DNA of 64,000 nt from Desulfosporosinus sp. FKB (GTDB lineage: Bacteria; Bacillota; Desulfitobacteriia; Desulfitobacteriales; Desulfitobacteriaceae). Positions 34,467-43,204 of the stretch are shown here, in pieces. The notes beneath the pieces are model-generated. The model was not told where the DNA came from. It saw only the letters and a program-made list of their open reading frames with translations, and did not search any database. A program made the translations under genes and the position numbers. Location of the stretch: the NCBI RefSeq assembly GCF_002196705.1, contig NZ_NADJ01000040.1:637824-701823 (forward strand), read 5' to 3'. Numbering within the stretch: the first letter of the stretch is position 1; the number at the start of each line of letters is the position of its first letter.

Positions 34467-35123
34467 TTAGTATGCACCTTTCCCGCTGAAAACTACGAAA
34501 ACCGTTTGCCAGAGTATTTTTAAATCCAACCAAAAACTCCAAGTCCGAACGTACTCTAAGTCGTAGTTCATGGTTTCGCCTAAGGTTAATTCACTGCGTC
34601 CGTTGATTTGCGCCAGCCCCGTGACTCCGGGCAGAACATTAAGCCTTTGCCGCTGCTGGGGCGTATAAAGTTTGGCGATTTCCGGGACTTCCGGCCGCGG
34701 ACCGACCAGACTCATGTTGCCCAGCAGAATGTTCAGCAATTGAGGCAGCTCGTCTAAACTGGTTTTTCTGAGAAACCGTCCGCTGCGCGTAATTCGCGGG
34801 TCGTCTTTCTCCTGAAAGACGAACCCTTCGAGATCCTTGACCTGGGCCAATTTGTCTTTGATTAGGGCGTCGGCGTTCTGAACCATGGTGCGAAACTTGT
34901 AAATTGTATAAGGTTTCCCATGCAAACCCACCCGGGTCTGCGTGAATATGGCAGGACCCTTGGAATCTGACCGTATCCAGAGGACGATGAGAAGCCAAAA
35001 AGGCGATATAAGTACAAGGAGAAATAAAGCGACCACAAAATCTAACAACCGTTTTAAAACAAGCTGCCACTGGGGGTAGGTAAACCTAAGGCTCTCTACG
35101 GATGCCGAAGATCGCTGATTCAT
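34467..35123 (-). CDS. Undecaprenyl-phosphate sugar phosphotransferase
   Basis: A 218-residue bacterial sugar transferase (PF02397) of the short, single-module type like PglC or EpsL/WbaP C-termini. One N-terminal membrane segment (about 26-48) leads into a conserved catalytic part with FTQTRVGLHGKPYTIYKFRTM, RITRSGRFLRKTSLDELPQL, LVGPRPE and GVTGLAQINGRSEL. It starts polymer synthesis by moving a sugar-phosphate (often bacillosamine, QuiNAc or galactose) from UDP-sugar to undecaprenyl phosphate at the inner membrane face. It lies 84 nt downstream of a WbuB-like glycosyltransferase, a common pairing, and closes the polysaccharide locus. The sugar is unknown, but the WbpM/CapD-type dehydratase in the same locus suggests a 6-deoxy-HexNAc. 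Confidence 0.9.
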   Translation of the reverse strand: MNQRSSASVESLRFTYPQWQLVLKRLLDFVVALFLLVLISPFWLLIVLWIRSDSKGPAIFTQTRVGLHGKPYTIYKFRTMVQNADALIKDKLAQVKDLEGFVFQEKDDPRITRSGRFLRKTSLDELPQLLNILLGNMSLVGPRPEVPEIAKLYTPQQRQRLNVLPGVTGLAQINGRSELTLGETMNYDLEYVRTWSFWLDLKILWQTVFVVFSGKGAY

Positions 35124-35206
35124 TGTAACGTCTCCTTCCTAATCAAGGACAAATACTAGAGTCCACGGTATTAACGCTTAGTTATTGTTTATATCTCAAG
35201 TATCGT

Positions 35207-36418
35207 TTATATGCCAAGCTCTCTAAGCCAATGAACAATTATTTGCCTCCAGGCATAATGCTCTTGGACAAATTTTCGTCCTTGCTGCCCCATTTCCCGC
35301 CGCTGCGGATTCTGCTTTAATTCCAGAATCGTCCGGGCTAATTCAGCACTGTTTTCCGGTTCGACAACAACGCCTCCACCGGAGGATAACACCAAATTAG
35401 CTGCTTCACCTTCTCCGGAATAAATCACCGGAACTTCCGACCCAAGGGCGGGAAACATTTTCGAAGGACGTGCTCCTTCAAATAGTTTATTCTTTTTTAG
35501 CGGAACAATACTTGCTGAAGCCAGAGAAAAATATCTTGGCACTTCCTGAACCGGCTGAAAATCAACAAAGCTTACCTTCTCCAGGCCCTTTTCCTTGACT
35601 AAACCTTCCAGCATAGGTTTCTCCGTGCCGTCACCGACGAATAAAAAGCGAATCCCCGGTTCCTCCCGGAGGAGCTCCGCCGTTTTGATCACGGATTCCA
35701 ACCCCTGAGCGTAACCCATTGTCCCGGCGTAGATAAGAACAAAGTCTTCCTTTTGAATTCCCAATTTTTCGGCCAGTGCTTCATCCCGTTCCCGCGGAGC
35801 AAAAAGATCCAGGTTCACCCCGTTCGGTAAAAAAGTAACTTTATGGCTGGGTACGCCTCGTTCCAGTAACGAAGAACGTATTCCTTCCGTCTGACAGGAT
35901 ATTTTCCAGGACCGACGGTAAAGCAGCTTTTCAAGCCATTCGGCGGCACTGATCATCCAGCGGCTGTTGACCAGTCCCAGGGCCACCGCTGATTCCGGCC
36001 AGAGGTCTGAGATATTCATAATAATCTTTGTACGAGTAAACCAGCCATAGATTAAGGCTGTAATTCCCAGAAATAAGGGTGGTGATTCAAAGAACAAAAT
36101 ATCTTGTTTTCCGGCTTTGCTTAGACCCCAAAAGGATGAAAAAACGAAGGAAAAATAGTTCAGCAGACGTTTCCAAAAACGGCCCCGCTGAACGGGATAG
36201 ATCCAGGTCCGCCAAAGGGGAATGCCATCGACCTCGTCCTTCATTCGCCAATGCCCTCGATATTCAGGGGGAATGATGCCGCTGGGATGGTTGGGGAAGG
36301 CTGTAACCACTGTCACTTGATGACCGTTGGCCTGCAGCCCCTTGGCAACTTCTTTAAGCCTGACCTGTGCTGCCCCGGACTCAGGCGGAAAATATTGTGT
36401 TAACATTAAAATACGCAA
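35207..36418 (-). CDS. Glycosyltransferase family 4, WbuB-like
   Basis: A 403-residue GT-B fold glycosyltransferase. N-terminal acceptor domain starts MRILMLTQYFPPESGAAQVR, the typical WbuB/colanic-type opening; the linker carries MNISDLWPESAVALG; the donor domain has IYAGTMGYAQGLE, FVGDGTEKPML and the E-x7-E-type region KLFEGARPSKMFPALG. Family 4 enzymes of this group often add FucNAc or a related 6-deoxy amino sugar as the second sugar. It sits just upstream of the initiating phosphotransferase. The assignment to WbuB is by motif resemblance; the sugar is inference. Confidence 0.88.
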   Translation of the reverse strand: MRILMLTQYFPPESGAAQVRLKEVAKGLQANGHQVTVVTAFPNHPSGIIPPEYRGHWRMKDEVDGIPLWRTWIYPVQRGRFWKRLLNYFSFVFSSFWGLSKAGKQDILFFESPPLFLGITALIYGWFTRTKIIMNISDLWPESAVALGLVNSRWMISAAEWLEKLLYRRSWKISCQTEGIRSSLLERGVPSHKVTFLPNGVNLDLFAPRERDEALAEKLGIQKEDFVLIYAGTMGYAQGLESVIKTAELLREEPGIRFLFVGDGTEKPMLEGLVKEKGLEKVSFVDFQPVQEVPRYFSLASASIVPLKKNKLFEGARPSKMFPALGSEVPVIYSGEGEAANLVLSSGGGVVVEPENSAELARTILELKQNPQRREMGQQGRKFVQEHYAWRQIIVHWLRELGI

Positions 36419-36504
36419 TCGGAACGCCGCTCCTTTTTTACTCCTTGGTGAATGTTTTACTCCATTTTAACACGACACACCTGCTTAGCCAAAGGGAGCC
36501 TCGA

Positions 36505-37527
36505 TCAGGAGCGTTTGAGGAATTTCTTAATCGTGTCACTGTGCTTGGCATATACAGATCGTCCGAGTTTTGCCGCCACAGTCCGGTTACGGTAGGCATA
36601 GAGATAGTTGCGCTCTGTGCTGCCAAAGCTTTTCTTAAATTTGGCGATGCTCGGAATGTTGGCACCTACCATATCATAGAGTTCAATCCCCAGGGCTTGG
36701 GCCCGTTTGAGATATTCCCACTGCACAAGGTTGTTGGACATCACTTTACTGTATTCCCGATCGGATACCCCGTCTAAATAATAGGCGACATTTTTGTCCC
36801 GGGGAAAAATACCTCCCGCTATTATCTTACCCTCATAGCGAGCCAGCAAAACGACTAAATCTCCTGGCGGATGTAGTTTTTGCCATAGCGCTGTGAAGTA
36901 TTCCTTGGTGAAAGGCGGCTCTTTATCCTGGCGGCGATAAACCCCGACTGAAAGCTCATAATAGGGGTCCAGCCATTCTTCCAAAGTCGCCGGTTCAAAA
37001 ACTGCGACGCCGGATTTTTCCGCCTTGCGTACGGCGTTGCGGCAGCGTACTTCCAGGCCGGCCCATAAGGATTCTTCATCATGGGGCATCGCCAGATCCA
37101 GCGTCAATAATTCTTCGACGGTATACCCCTGCTCTTCGAAAATATCTTTTCCCGCCATATCCGGAAGCCGAACCTCGACATAATCGATATGTTTCTTCAT
37201 CAAATAATCTTCCAGGGCCGGGAGTACGTCCTGCAGCGGCACCGCTCCCCAAGGTCCTGCGTGAGGAGTTGCCGCACCGGACAAGGCACTTCCGGCTAAC
37301 TTTAAGAGACTCATCTTCCGTTCTGCTAAAGGAAGCAGCCCTCTTAAGACCCCTTCTTGATCGAAAAGGCCCAGCCGGTTAACCTTTAAACCGAAACCTA
37401 TTTCGATAATATCCTGCCATTCCCAGCGGTGAAACAGCGATCCCTGTGTAATTCCTTTGAGGAAATCGTCCCATTCCTCACGCTCAATTGGCTGTATCGT
37501 TAAACTCACGTCTATTTTCACTCCCAA
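36505..37527 (-). CDS. FemAB-like acyl/aminoacyl transferase (GNAT fold)
   Basis: A 340-residue protein with two GNAT-like halves as in FemA/FemX and the Acetyltransf_6 group: N-terminal half WDDFLKGITQGSLFHRWEWQ, C-terminal half KIIAGGIFPRDKNVAYYLDG and YDMVGANIPSIAKFKKSFG. FemAB proteins add amino acids from tRNA to lipid II, whereas relatives in exopolysaccharide loci probably modify sugars. Given the locus, decoration of the polymer with an aminoacyl or acyl group is more likely than interpeptide bridge synthesis. The first possible start is TTG, overlapping the upstream gene by 44 nt; GTG codons at positions 3 and 7 are alternatives. Confidence 0.75.
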   Translation of the reverse strand: MGVKIDVSLTIQPIEREEWDDFLKGITQGSLFHRWEWQDIIEIGFGLKVNRLGLFDQEGVLRGLLPLAERKMSLLKLAGSALSGAATPHAGPWGAVPLQDVLPALEDYLMKKHIDYVEVRLPDMAGKDIFEEQGYTVEELLTLDLAMPHDEESLWAGLEVRCRNAVRKAEKSGVAVFEPATLEEWLDPYYELSVGVYRRQDKEPPFTKEYFTALWQKLHPPGDLVVLLARYEGKIIAGGIFPRDKNVAYYLDGVSDREYSKVMSNNLVQWEYLKRAQALGIELYDMVGANIPSIAKFKKSFGSTERNYLYAYRNRTVAAKLGRSVYAKHSDTIKKFLKRS

Positions 37528-38875
37528 CTTTACCCACCAACAGGTGCACCATCATTCCCATGCTGATCCAGATCATAGGATCTTCAAAAAACCGTGCTTC
37601 AGACTGTGAACTGATAAAGACGGCAGCAATCCATAAAAAATAGCCGACACCCAACAGGTAGTTTACCTGATTATGATTAGTACCGTTAAATCCTGCACCT
37701 GTACTGCTTACATTTGTCTCGACTTGTCTGCTCCTGCGCAGCTTCCACAGGTCTCGGAAAATAGCCAGCCAAACTAAAGCCAAGGCTGTCAGTCCGACTA
37801 TACCTAATTCCGCCGTAATGGTCAAGATCGTTGTATGCGAGAGAGTCACCCCCTGCACATAAGGAATAACTGTCTTATAACTCGGGTAATTCGTTAAAAA
37901 GGATTTCTGAAATCCGCCTAAACCGACCCCGAAGATGGGGTGATCGTGAAACATGGCCAAAGAGACCTTAATCAGATAGGCTCGCTGCGCATCTAAAGCC
38001 CCCAAGCCGTTGCGGATGGTCAAAAGCCGATCCCAAACCGTCGGTCTGAGGACCACGATCACGACACCGACGACCCCCAGCACTCCAATAGGCTGAACTA
38101 TTCCTTTGCGGGGAATAAGCAGACACAATAGAACCAAAACAACCACCAGGGTCACCACACCGCTGCGGGATAAGGTAATGTCTAAGGCACCTAATAAACC
38201 TATGAGTGTTCCAAAGTAGAGAAACCGCTTGCGGGACTCCTGGCACATATATTGAAGCAGCAAATTGGCCACAATTCCTAAAACAAGATAACGGGCAAAG
38301 ATATTAGGATCGACAAAGGTCGCGTTAACCCGGGCGATCATTCCCTCGGCTAAATACCCCCGCCACAGAAAATGCTTCGTGGCACCTTCATAGATTGTCA
38401 GGGGAATCAAAGCCACACCCAGCCAATGAACAACCTGCAGCGGGAGCAGACCGGTATTCTTTTCTGCCAGCAGGTAAACGCCCAAATACAGCAAAAACAT
38501 GGTCAGAAGCCGGATGACACCTATGATTGTATCGGCTTTGCTGATCGTGTAGACAAGACTGAAAGCGCCGACCGCGATATAAATCAGCAAGGCAATGGTT
38601 AAAGGATGCTGCAAAAGCTTCTTTAATTCCCGGCGTTTCTCAGGTTCCCGCCCCAGAGACCAGAGGAGTACCACTATAATTCCTACTGTAAAAAGGCGGG
38701 CCAGACTGTTAATTTGGGAACCGATGCCCCCGAGAGGGGGAAACCAAGTAATGGAGACATCTAAGGCAACGGCTCCGGCCAAAAAGGAGATTAAAGCGCT
38801 TGGCTTTTTCCAGCCGCAATAAAAGACAACGGCCAGACTGAGAAGAAAAAAGCACCATTGCAGAACCAGCATCAC
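37484..38875 (-). CDS. Wzy/O-antigen-ligase-like membrane protein 1
   Basis: A 463-residue protein with about 12 membrane helices and the Wzy_C (O-antigen ligase/polymerase) signature: periplasmic-type loop with HDHPIFGVGLGGFQKSFLTN and conserved TLSHTTILTITAELGIVGL. Such proteins polymerise undecaprenyl-linked repeat units or attach a finished glycan to an acceptor on the outer membrane face. Overlaps the deacetylase-like gene by 4 nt (ATGA) upstream and the FemAB-like gene downstream, so translation is probably coupled. It is one of two such proteins in this locus. Confidence 0.88.
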   Translation of the reverse strand: MMLVLQWCFFLLSLAVVFYCGWKKPSALISFLAGAVALDVSITWFPPLGGIGSQINSLARLFTVGIIVVLLWSLGREPEKRRELKKLLQHPLTIALLIYIAVGAFSLVYTISKADTIIGVIRLLTMFLLYLGVYLLAEKNTGLLPLQVVHWLGVALIPLTIYEGATKHFLWRGYLAEGMIARVNATFVDPNIFARYLVLGIVANLLLQYMCQESRKRFLYFGTLIGLLGALDITLSRSGVVTLVVVLVLLCLLIPRKGIVQPIGVLGVVGVVIVVLRPTVWDRLLTIRNGLGALDAQRAYLIKVSLAMFHDHPIFGVGLGGFQKSFLTNYPSYKTVIPYVQGVTLSHTTILTITAELGIVGLTALALVWLAIFRDLWKLRRSRQVETNVSSTGAGFNGTNHNQVNYLLGVGYFLWIAAVFISSQSEARFFEDPMIWISMGMMVHLLVGKVGSENRREFNDTAN

Positions 38876-40584
38876 CGCGGTTCATCTCCTTCCACTTCTA
38901 AGGTTACCAGGGGCCGGGCCGGGATATCGATATACCCTTCGCCTGCCTCATAAGCAACAGAACATTCTTTAATTCTGCCTGGATCCAGATAAAGCCGGAC
39001 TCGCAGAGGAGGCAGGGGAGTATCTGTTGGCCCATAAGAGGCTTCCCCTGCGGGTTGAGTACAGAAAATCTGCCATTTTGATCCTTCCCTGGTCAAGGTT
39101 ACCTCAGCTTCCCGTCTCAGGGCAAACCATTTCAGCACCTGGCGGGGAATGGCAATCCAAGCACCATCCTGCTTCCCTTCGGCAATCAAACGTTCATAGA
39201 CTTCTCCCCAAAAACGAGGCGCCGTAAAACTCTGATTGTGCCAAAGCAAGCTGACTGCTCCGCCGAAGCGCTTGGCCCACGCCAAGACCGGTTTTGCTTG
39301 CTTAAAAGCCTCTTCCCGTGTTAAATCAAGGTGTTCCTCAGCCAAAAGAGCTCCGTCTTGGATGTGTAAGGGTAGTTCCCATAGGGTTTGGCAGTTCAAG
39401 GGATGATAAGGCTGAAGAGTTCCGGCTCGGAAACCTACAACTTCATTATAGCCAAAGGTAGCATCATATAAAAATCCGCCCTCTTCCATGGCCCGGAAAG
39501 AAGCAGGGGTTTCAAAATAGAGCCAGTGCATGCGCACCCCCAGTTCCTTCTGTCCTGTCAGCTGAGAAATTCTCTTATACTCTGCCCGGGCTGCCGGTGC
39601 CGAATGCCAGGAATCAATGCCATGAACTCCGGCTTCCCAACCCTCTTCTTCCACGCGGGTTATCGTTCTGCGGTGTTTAGCAGCATCATAAAAAGAGGCC
39701 CGATTGGCAGGAGCGGCCGCTTCAGCCTCACCTTGGTTTTTGCCGTCTTGCAGCGCTTGCGGCAGCAGGCCGGGCTTACCCGGGAAAGGCATAAAATATA
39801 AACTCGAGCGAACGCTCAAGCGTTTTTCCAAATCCAGGAGCAGCGGCAAGGCCCTCTGCCAGACATCCCGGCCAATACCAAGTTTCGCCGCCAAGGTGCG
39901 AACCATTTCCCAAAGGGTCTGGAGAAATTCCGGGGTCGTCACCTTGCCGGATCGCCAACGCTTCCAGTTGACAAGGGAACTGCGGTAAAAATACCCTAAA
40001 AACGTGCGGGCGACGGGCATTTCCCTGAGACTTAATATGTCAAGATCGTGAGTGAGAATCATAATGTAATCATTGCCCCAAGGCTTCGGCGGAAGTTCCA
40101 GATAGTTTTTAACTTCCTGGCGCAAAACACTGCGGAGTGTCTCAAGCATCAAATCAAGAGATGGCTCCTCTACTCCCGCTTCCCTATACTCCCGCCCCTC
40201 CATGAGTAGACGTGTTCCCTCTTGGCCAAGATTAAAAGGCAAGGTCGTAAGACGAAGACCGGGGTTTTCTCCTTGAATTGGTCCGCAAACAATAATTAAG
40301 GGGCTTGTCCCTGCTAATGGCGTTGTTCCTGCTGCTTTAAAATCCTCCAAAGAAATACCGTCTACGATAACAACATCACAAGCAAAAAAAGTCTCAGTCT
40401 CAGTTTCACTTACAGACTCAGTCTCCGTCTCAGACTCAGCCTCAGGCCCTCCTTGCCGGGCCTTTAGCCATACAGGTGCGGGGATTCCCATCAGGGCTGT
40501 CAGCTCCTGATAGACTCTCTCCAACTCCTCGGCTACGAAAATCCCAATCTTTCCAAGTTCGTTACGGCTGCTCACCCAACTCAC
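38872..40584 (-). CDS. Polysaccharide-deacetylase-like protein with SET-rich stretch
   Basis: A 570-residue cytoplasm-predicted protein (no signal peptide). The middle and C-terminal part resembles the NodB/CE4 deacetylase fold: MILTHDLDIL as the metal-binding start, AGVHGIDSWHS and SLLWHNQSF further on. The N-terminal ~160 residues are unrecognised and include ESETETESVSETETE, a low-complexity acidic run encoded by a short repeat. It is linked by 4-nt overlaps to the epimerase gene before it and the Wzy-like gene after it, so it belongs to the polymer pathway. De-N-acetylation of an amino sugar would fit but is unproven. The canonical CE4 motifs are incomplete, so the exact chemistry is open. 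Confidence 0.7.
   Translation of the reverse strand: MSWVSSRNELGKIGIFVAEELERVYQELTALMGIPAPVWLKARQGGPEAESETETESVSETETETFFACDVVIVDGISLEDFKAAGTTPLAGTSPLIIVCGPIQGENPGLRLTTLPFNLGQEGTRLLMEGREYREAGVEEPSLDLMLETLRSVLRQEVKNYLELPPKPWGNDYIMILTHDLDILSLREMPVARTFLGYFYRSSLVNWKRWRSGKVTTPEFLQTLWEMVRTLAAKLGIGRDVWQRALPLLLDLEKRLSVRSSLYFMPFPGKPGLLPQALQDGKNQGEAEAAAPANRASFYDAAKHRRTITRVEEEGWEAGVHGIDSWHSAPAARAEYKRISQLTGQKELGVRMHWLYFETPASFRAMEEGGFLYDATFGYNEVVGFRAGTLQPYHPLNCQTLWELPLHIQDGALLAEEHLDLTREEAFKQAKPVLAWAKRFGGAVSLLWHNQSFTAPRFWGEVYERLIAEGKQDGAWIAIPRQVLKWFALRREAEVTLTREGSKWQIFCTQPAGEASYGPTDTPLPPLRVRLYLDPGRIKECSVAYEAGEGYIDIPARPLVTLEVEGDEPR
40390..40445 (-). repeat. In-frame hexamer-like repeat (Ser/Glu/Thr codons)
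   Basis: GAGTCTGAGAC-type units recur about eight times and encode the SETE run of the deacetylase-like protein. Gain or loss of 6-nt units would change length without a frameshift. Confidence 0.7.
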
Positions 40585-41648
40585 CTTCTTTGCTTTTCCA
40601 GAGCCGCTGCGATTTCTTCGCTGGCTCGGCCGTTCCCATAGAGATTCTCTTGATAAGGGGGTAAGGGATTCCGGCGATAACTTGCAACTGCCGCCGCAAT
40701 CTTATCAGCAGAAGCACCTGTGAGGGTATTCCAGCCTATTTGCACTGTCTCCACCCATTCCGTTTCATTTCTCATGGTTACACAGGGTACCCGCCAGAGG
40801 TAGGCTTCCTTCTGAACTCCCCCTGAATCTGTGAGAATGAGCTCTGCTCCTTTTTCCAAGAGGATCATTTCTAAATAGCCCACGGGCTCAATCTGCTTAA
40901 CATTTCCCGGAAGGGAGATTTTATGGTCCTGCAGAAGCTTTTTCGTACGGGGGTGAAGGGGAAGAACAATCTGTCCCTCAATGCGGGCGAAGGCTTCCAC
41001 AATCCCTCGCAAGTGCTCGGGGCTATCCGTATTTTCGGCGCGGTGAACCGTAGCCAGAAGATACGATTTTTCCGGATAGCGCAGATTATCTCCCAGCTGG
41101 CGATCTTCAGCCCTCCGGGCGTGATAATAAAGAGCATCTGCCATGACATCCCCGGTGCGTACGACGCCTTCAGTTAATCCTTCCTGGGCCAAATTTTCCA
41201 CAGCCCGGTCTGTGGGGCAAAAAAGCAAGGCTGACAGATGGTCTGTCAGGACACGATTGATTTCTTCAGGCATTTGGCGATTATAACTGCGCAGCCCAGC
41301 CTCAACATGTGCAATGGGAATATGAAGTTTCGCTGCCGCCAGGGCCCCTGCCAGGGTTGAGTTCGTATCCCCGTACACCAAAACCCAATCCGGTTTTTCT
41401 TGCAGTAAGACCTCTTCCACTTTAGTTAACATTTCCCCGGTCTGAGCTCCGTGCTGTTTGGAACCCACTCCCAGAAAATAGTCCGGTTCGGGAATGCCTA
41501 ATTCTTCAAAAAAAACATCCGACATCTGATAATCGTAATGTTGTCCCGTGTGGACAATTTTCTCGTTATGGTTCTTGCGCAAAGTCTCGGAAAGAGGTGC
41601 CGCTTTAATAAACTGGGGCCGGGCACCGAGGACGGTAATGATTTTCAT
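40581..41648 (-). CDS. wecB: UDP-HexNAc 2-epimerase, WecB/WbpI family
   Basis: A 355-residue non-hydrolysing UDP-sugar 2-epimerase with GT-B fold. Signature residues: GARPQFIKAAPLS at the N terminus, HTGQHYDYQMSDVFFEELGI, DTNSTLAGALAA, HVEAGLRS and TDSGGVQKEAYL. The RPQFIKA opening and the RSYNRQMPEEINR segment resemble WbpI (UDP-2,3-diacetamido-glucuronate 2-epimerase) more than MnaA, whose opening is usually RPEAIKMAP. So the substrate may be a di-acetamido uronic acid rather than UDP-GlcNAc. This fits the 6-dehydrogenase, oxidoreductase and acyltransferase genes at 46981-50490. It overlaps the next gene by 4 nt. Family sure, substrate inferred. Confidence 0.9.
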   Translation of the reverse strand: MKIITVLGARPQFIKAAPLSETLRKNHNEKIVHTGQHYDYQMSDVFFEELGIPEPDYFLGVGSKQHGAQTGEMLTKVEEVLLQEKPDWVLVYGDTNSTLAGALAAAKLHIPIAHVEAGLRSYNRQMPEEINRVLTDHLSALLFCPTDRAVENLAQEGLTEGVVRTGDVMADALYYHARRAEDRQLGDNLRYPEKSYLLATVHRAENTDSPEHLRGIVEAFARIEGQIVLPLHPRTKKLLQDHKISLPGNVKQIEPVGYLEMILLEKGAELILTDSGGVQKEAYLWRVPCVTMRNETEWVETVQIGWNTLTGASADKIAAAVASYRRNPLPPYQENLYGNGRASEEIAAALEKQRR

Positions 41649-41759
41649 ATTAGTTCTTACCTCAATTCTAATTTATTCGAACTATCCCTGCCCTAAGGCA
41701 ACACCTATTTTCAAATTACCATCATTTATTTTGGATTGTGCTGTCTTTTTACTTCATAT

Positions 41760-43175
41760 TTATAAAACTTGTTTTGCCCGACGCCAAACATAGCCGCCGA
41801 TGCGTTGAAAGTCACGATCCAGGCTGATCAAAACTGCAAGATAAACAATCCCTGCAATTCCTCCTGAAAGTAAAGGATGGAGATAACGCAGGAAATGAGC
41901 GACTGCCGCCATAACTGCGGACGCCAAAACAATAACCGGCAGCTGCCGCCAGATGCGTATGTTATAGACTTTTAACCTGACAACTCCGTAATACATGACA
42001 AAGACATACAGCTCTGTAATAAGTGTTGCCACACTGGCGCCGTAAATACCATAACGGGGAATTGCGTAAAGGTTGATCCCGATATTTAAAAGTGCAGCCC
42101 CGCCCTGAATCCAGGCCCTGGTCCATTGCCGGTTGGTTGTCGTTAAAACATCACCTAAGGAGAAGCTCAGGCATTCAAGGGCGAAAAACCAACAAAGAAT
42201 CATCATAATGGGAATTGATTCCTGATAGCGATGACTGTAAAGCCAGGATAATAAAGGGTTGGCTAAAACAAACAGCAGCACACTGCCCGGAATCCCCACG
42301 GCGCTGAGGACCTTAAAGATTTTTTCGATGGTTTCCCTGTGTTTATCGCGGCTCTCTACCCCCAGCTGGAACAAGATGGGATAAATCACACTGGTCAAAA
42401 TGCCCGGGATAAATAAGAGTACAGCGATCAAGCGATAGGACGCTGAATAAATTCCTATTTCCCGGTTAGTACGCATTAAGGTAAGCATGAACATGTCAAT
42501 TTGGAAATAGACATATAAAAAAATAGCCGCTGCTCCAAAGGGCAAGCCCTTTCTCAGCATCTTAACCAGAAGCTGTCCATTAAACTTAAGGCGAATGCTT
42601 CTTCTCAGGTGAATATAAAGCAAGATTGAAATGATCAGGGTCGCGGCCAGTTGAGCAAAGGTAATCATCACAACTTTCCCTTTGCCTAAAACCACCAGGA
42701 TCGTCAGTAAGCCGATGAGAAACGTCGATAAGAATTGGTACAGTGCCGCATAATACATTTGCTGTTTAGCCTGAAAATAGTTGTAAACCGAACTGTCTAA
42801 GGCATTTAGCGCACTGGCCACCCCAAAAACAATAACCATGTCCCTGGTCGCTAAACTAAATTTGGCAGGCATCAGAATAAGCATGAGTGCGTAAATAGCC
42901 AGTGAGGTAAATGTCTTAAATGCCAAAGTGTTTCCTAAATAAAGGGGCAAAACACTCTCATCGCAGGAGCCTTCCTGAACCATATAGTTGCTCAGGCCAA
43001 AATCTACAAAAAGGATAAACGTACTGACAAAGGCCAGGGCAGCATTATACTCCCCATAGATGTCCGGTCCCAAATAACGGGTAACGGCAATGGCCACAAC
43101 AGCAGTGATAGCTTTTGAAAGTACACTTGCCAGACTTAAGGCGGCAGCATTCTTAAGAACTAAACGAAGTTCCAC
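41760..43175 (-). CDS. Wzx-type polysaccharide flippase
   Basis: A 471-residue MATE/MVF-clan transporter with 14 predicted membrane helices. The start (KNAAALSLASVLSKAITAVVA then ITRYLGPDIYGEY-like text) and LVKMLRKGLPFGAAAIFLYV are typical of RfbX/Wzx. It flips undecaprenyl-pyrophosphate-linked repeat units to the outer face, where a Wzy protein would polymerise them. It lies 111 nt upstream of the epimerase gene and 29 nt downstream of a glycosyltransferase gene. Confidence 0.9.
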   Translation of the reverse strand: MELRLVLKNAAALSLASVLSKAITAVVAIAVTRYLGPDIYGEYNAALAFVSTFILFVDFGLSNYMVQEGSCDESVLPLYLGNTLAFKTFTSLAIYALMLILMPAKFSLATRDMVIVFGVASALNALDSSVYNYFQAKQQMYYAALYQFLSTFLIGLLTILVVLGKGKVVMITFAQLAATLIISILLYIHLRRSIRLKFNGQLLVKMLRKGLPFGAAAIFLYVYFQIDMFMLTLMRTNREIGIYSASYRLIAVLLFIPGILTSVIYPILFQLGVESRDKHRETIEKIFKVLSAVGIPGSVLLFVLANPLLSWLYSHRYQESIPIMMILCWFFALECLSFSLGDVLTTTNRQWTRAWIQGGAALLNIGINLYAIPRYGIYGASVATLITELYVFVMYYGVVRLKVYNIRIWRQLPVIVLASAVMAAVAHFLRYLHPLLSGGIAGIVYLAVLISLDRDFQRIGGYVWRRAKQVL

Positions 43176-43204
43176 TCAGGTTCACCTTTCTATTCAACCA
43201 TTAA

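Noticed and set aside
40581..41648. Simple MnaA-type UDP-GlcNAc 2-epimerase reading
   Set aside because: Not excluded, but the RPQFIKA opening and the neighbouring genes fit a WbpI-type substrate better.
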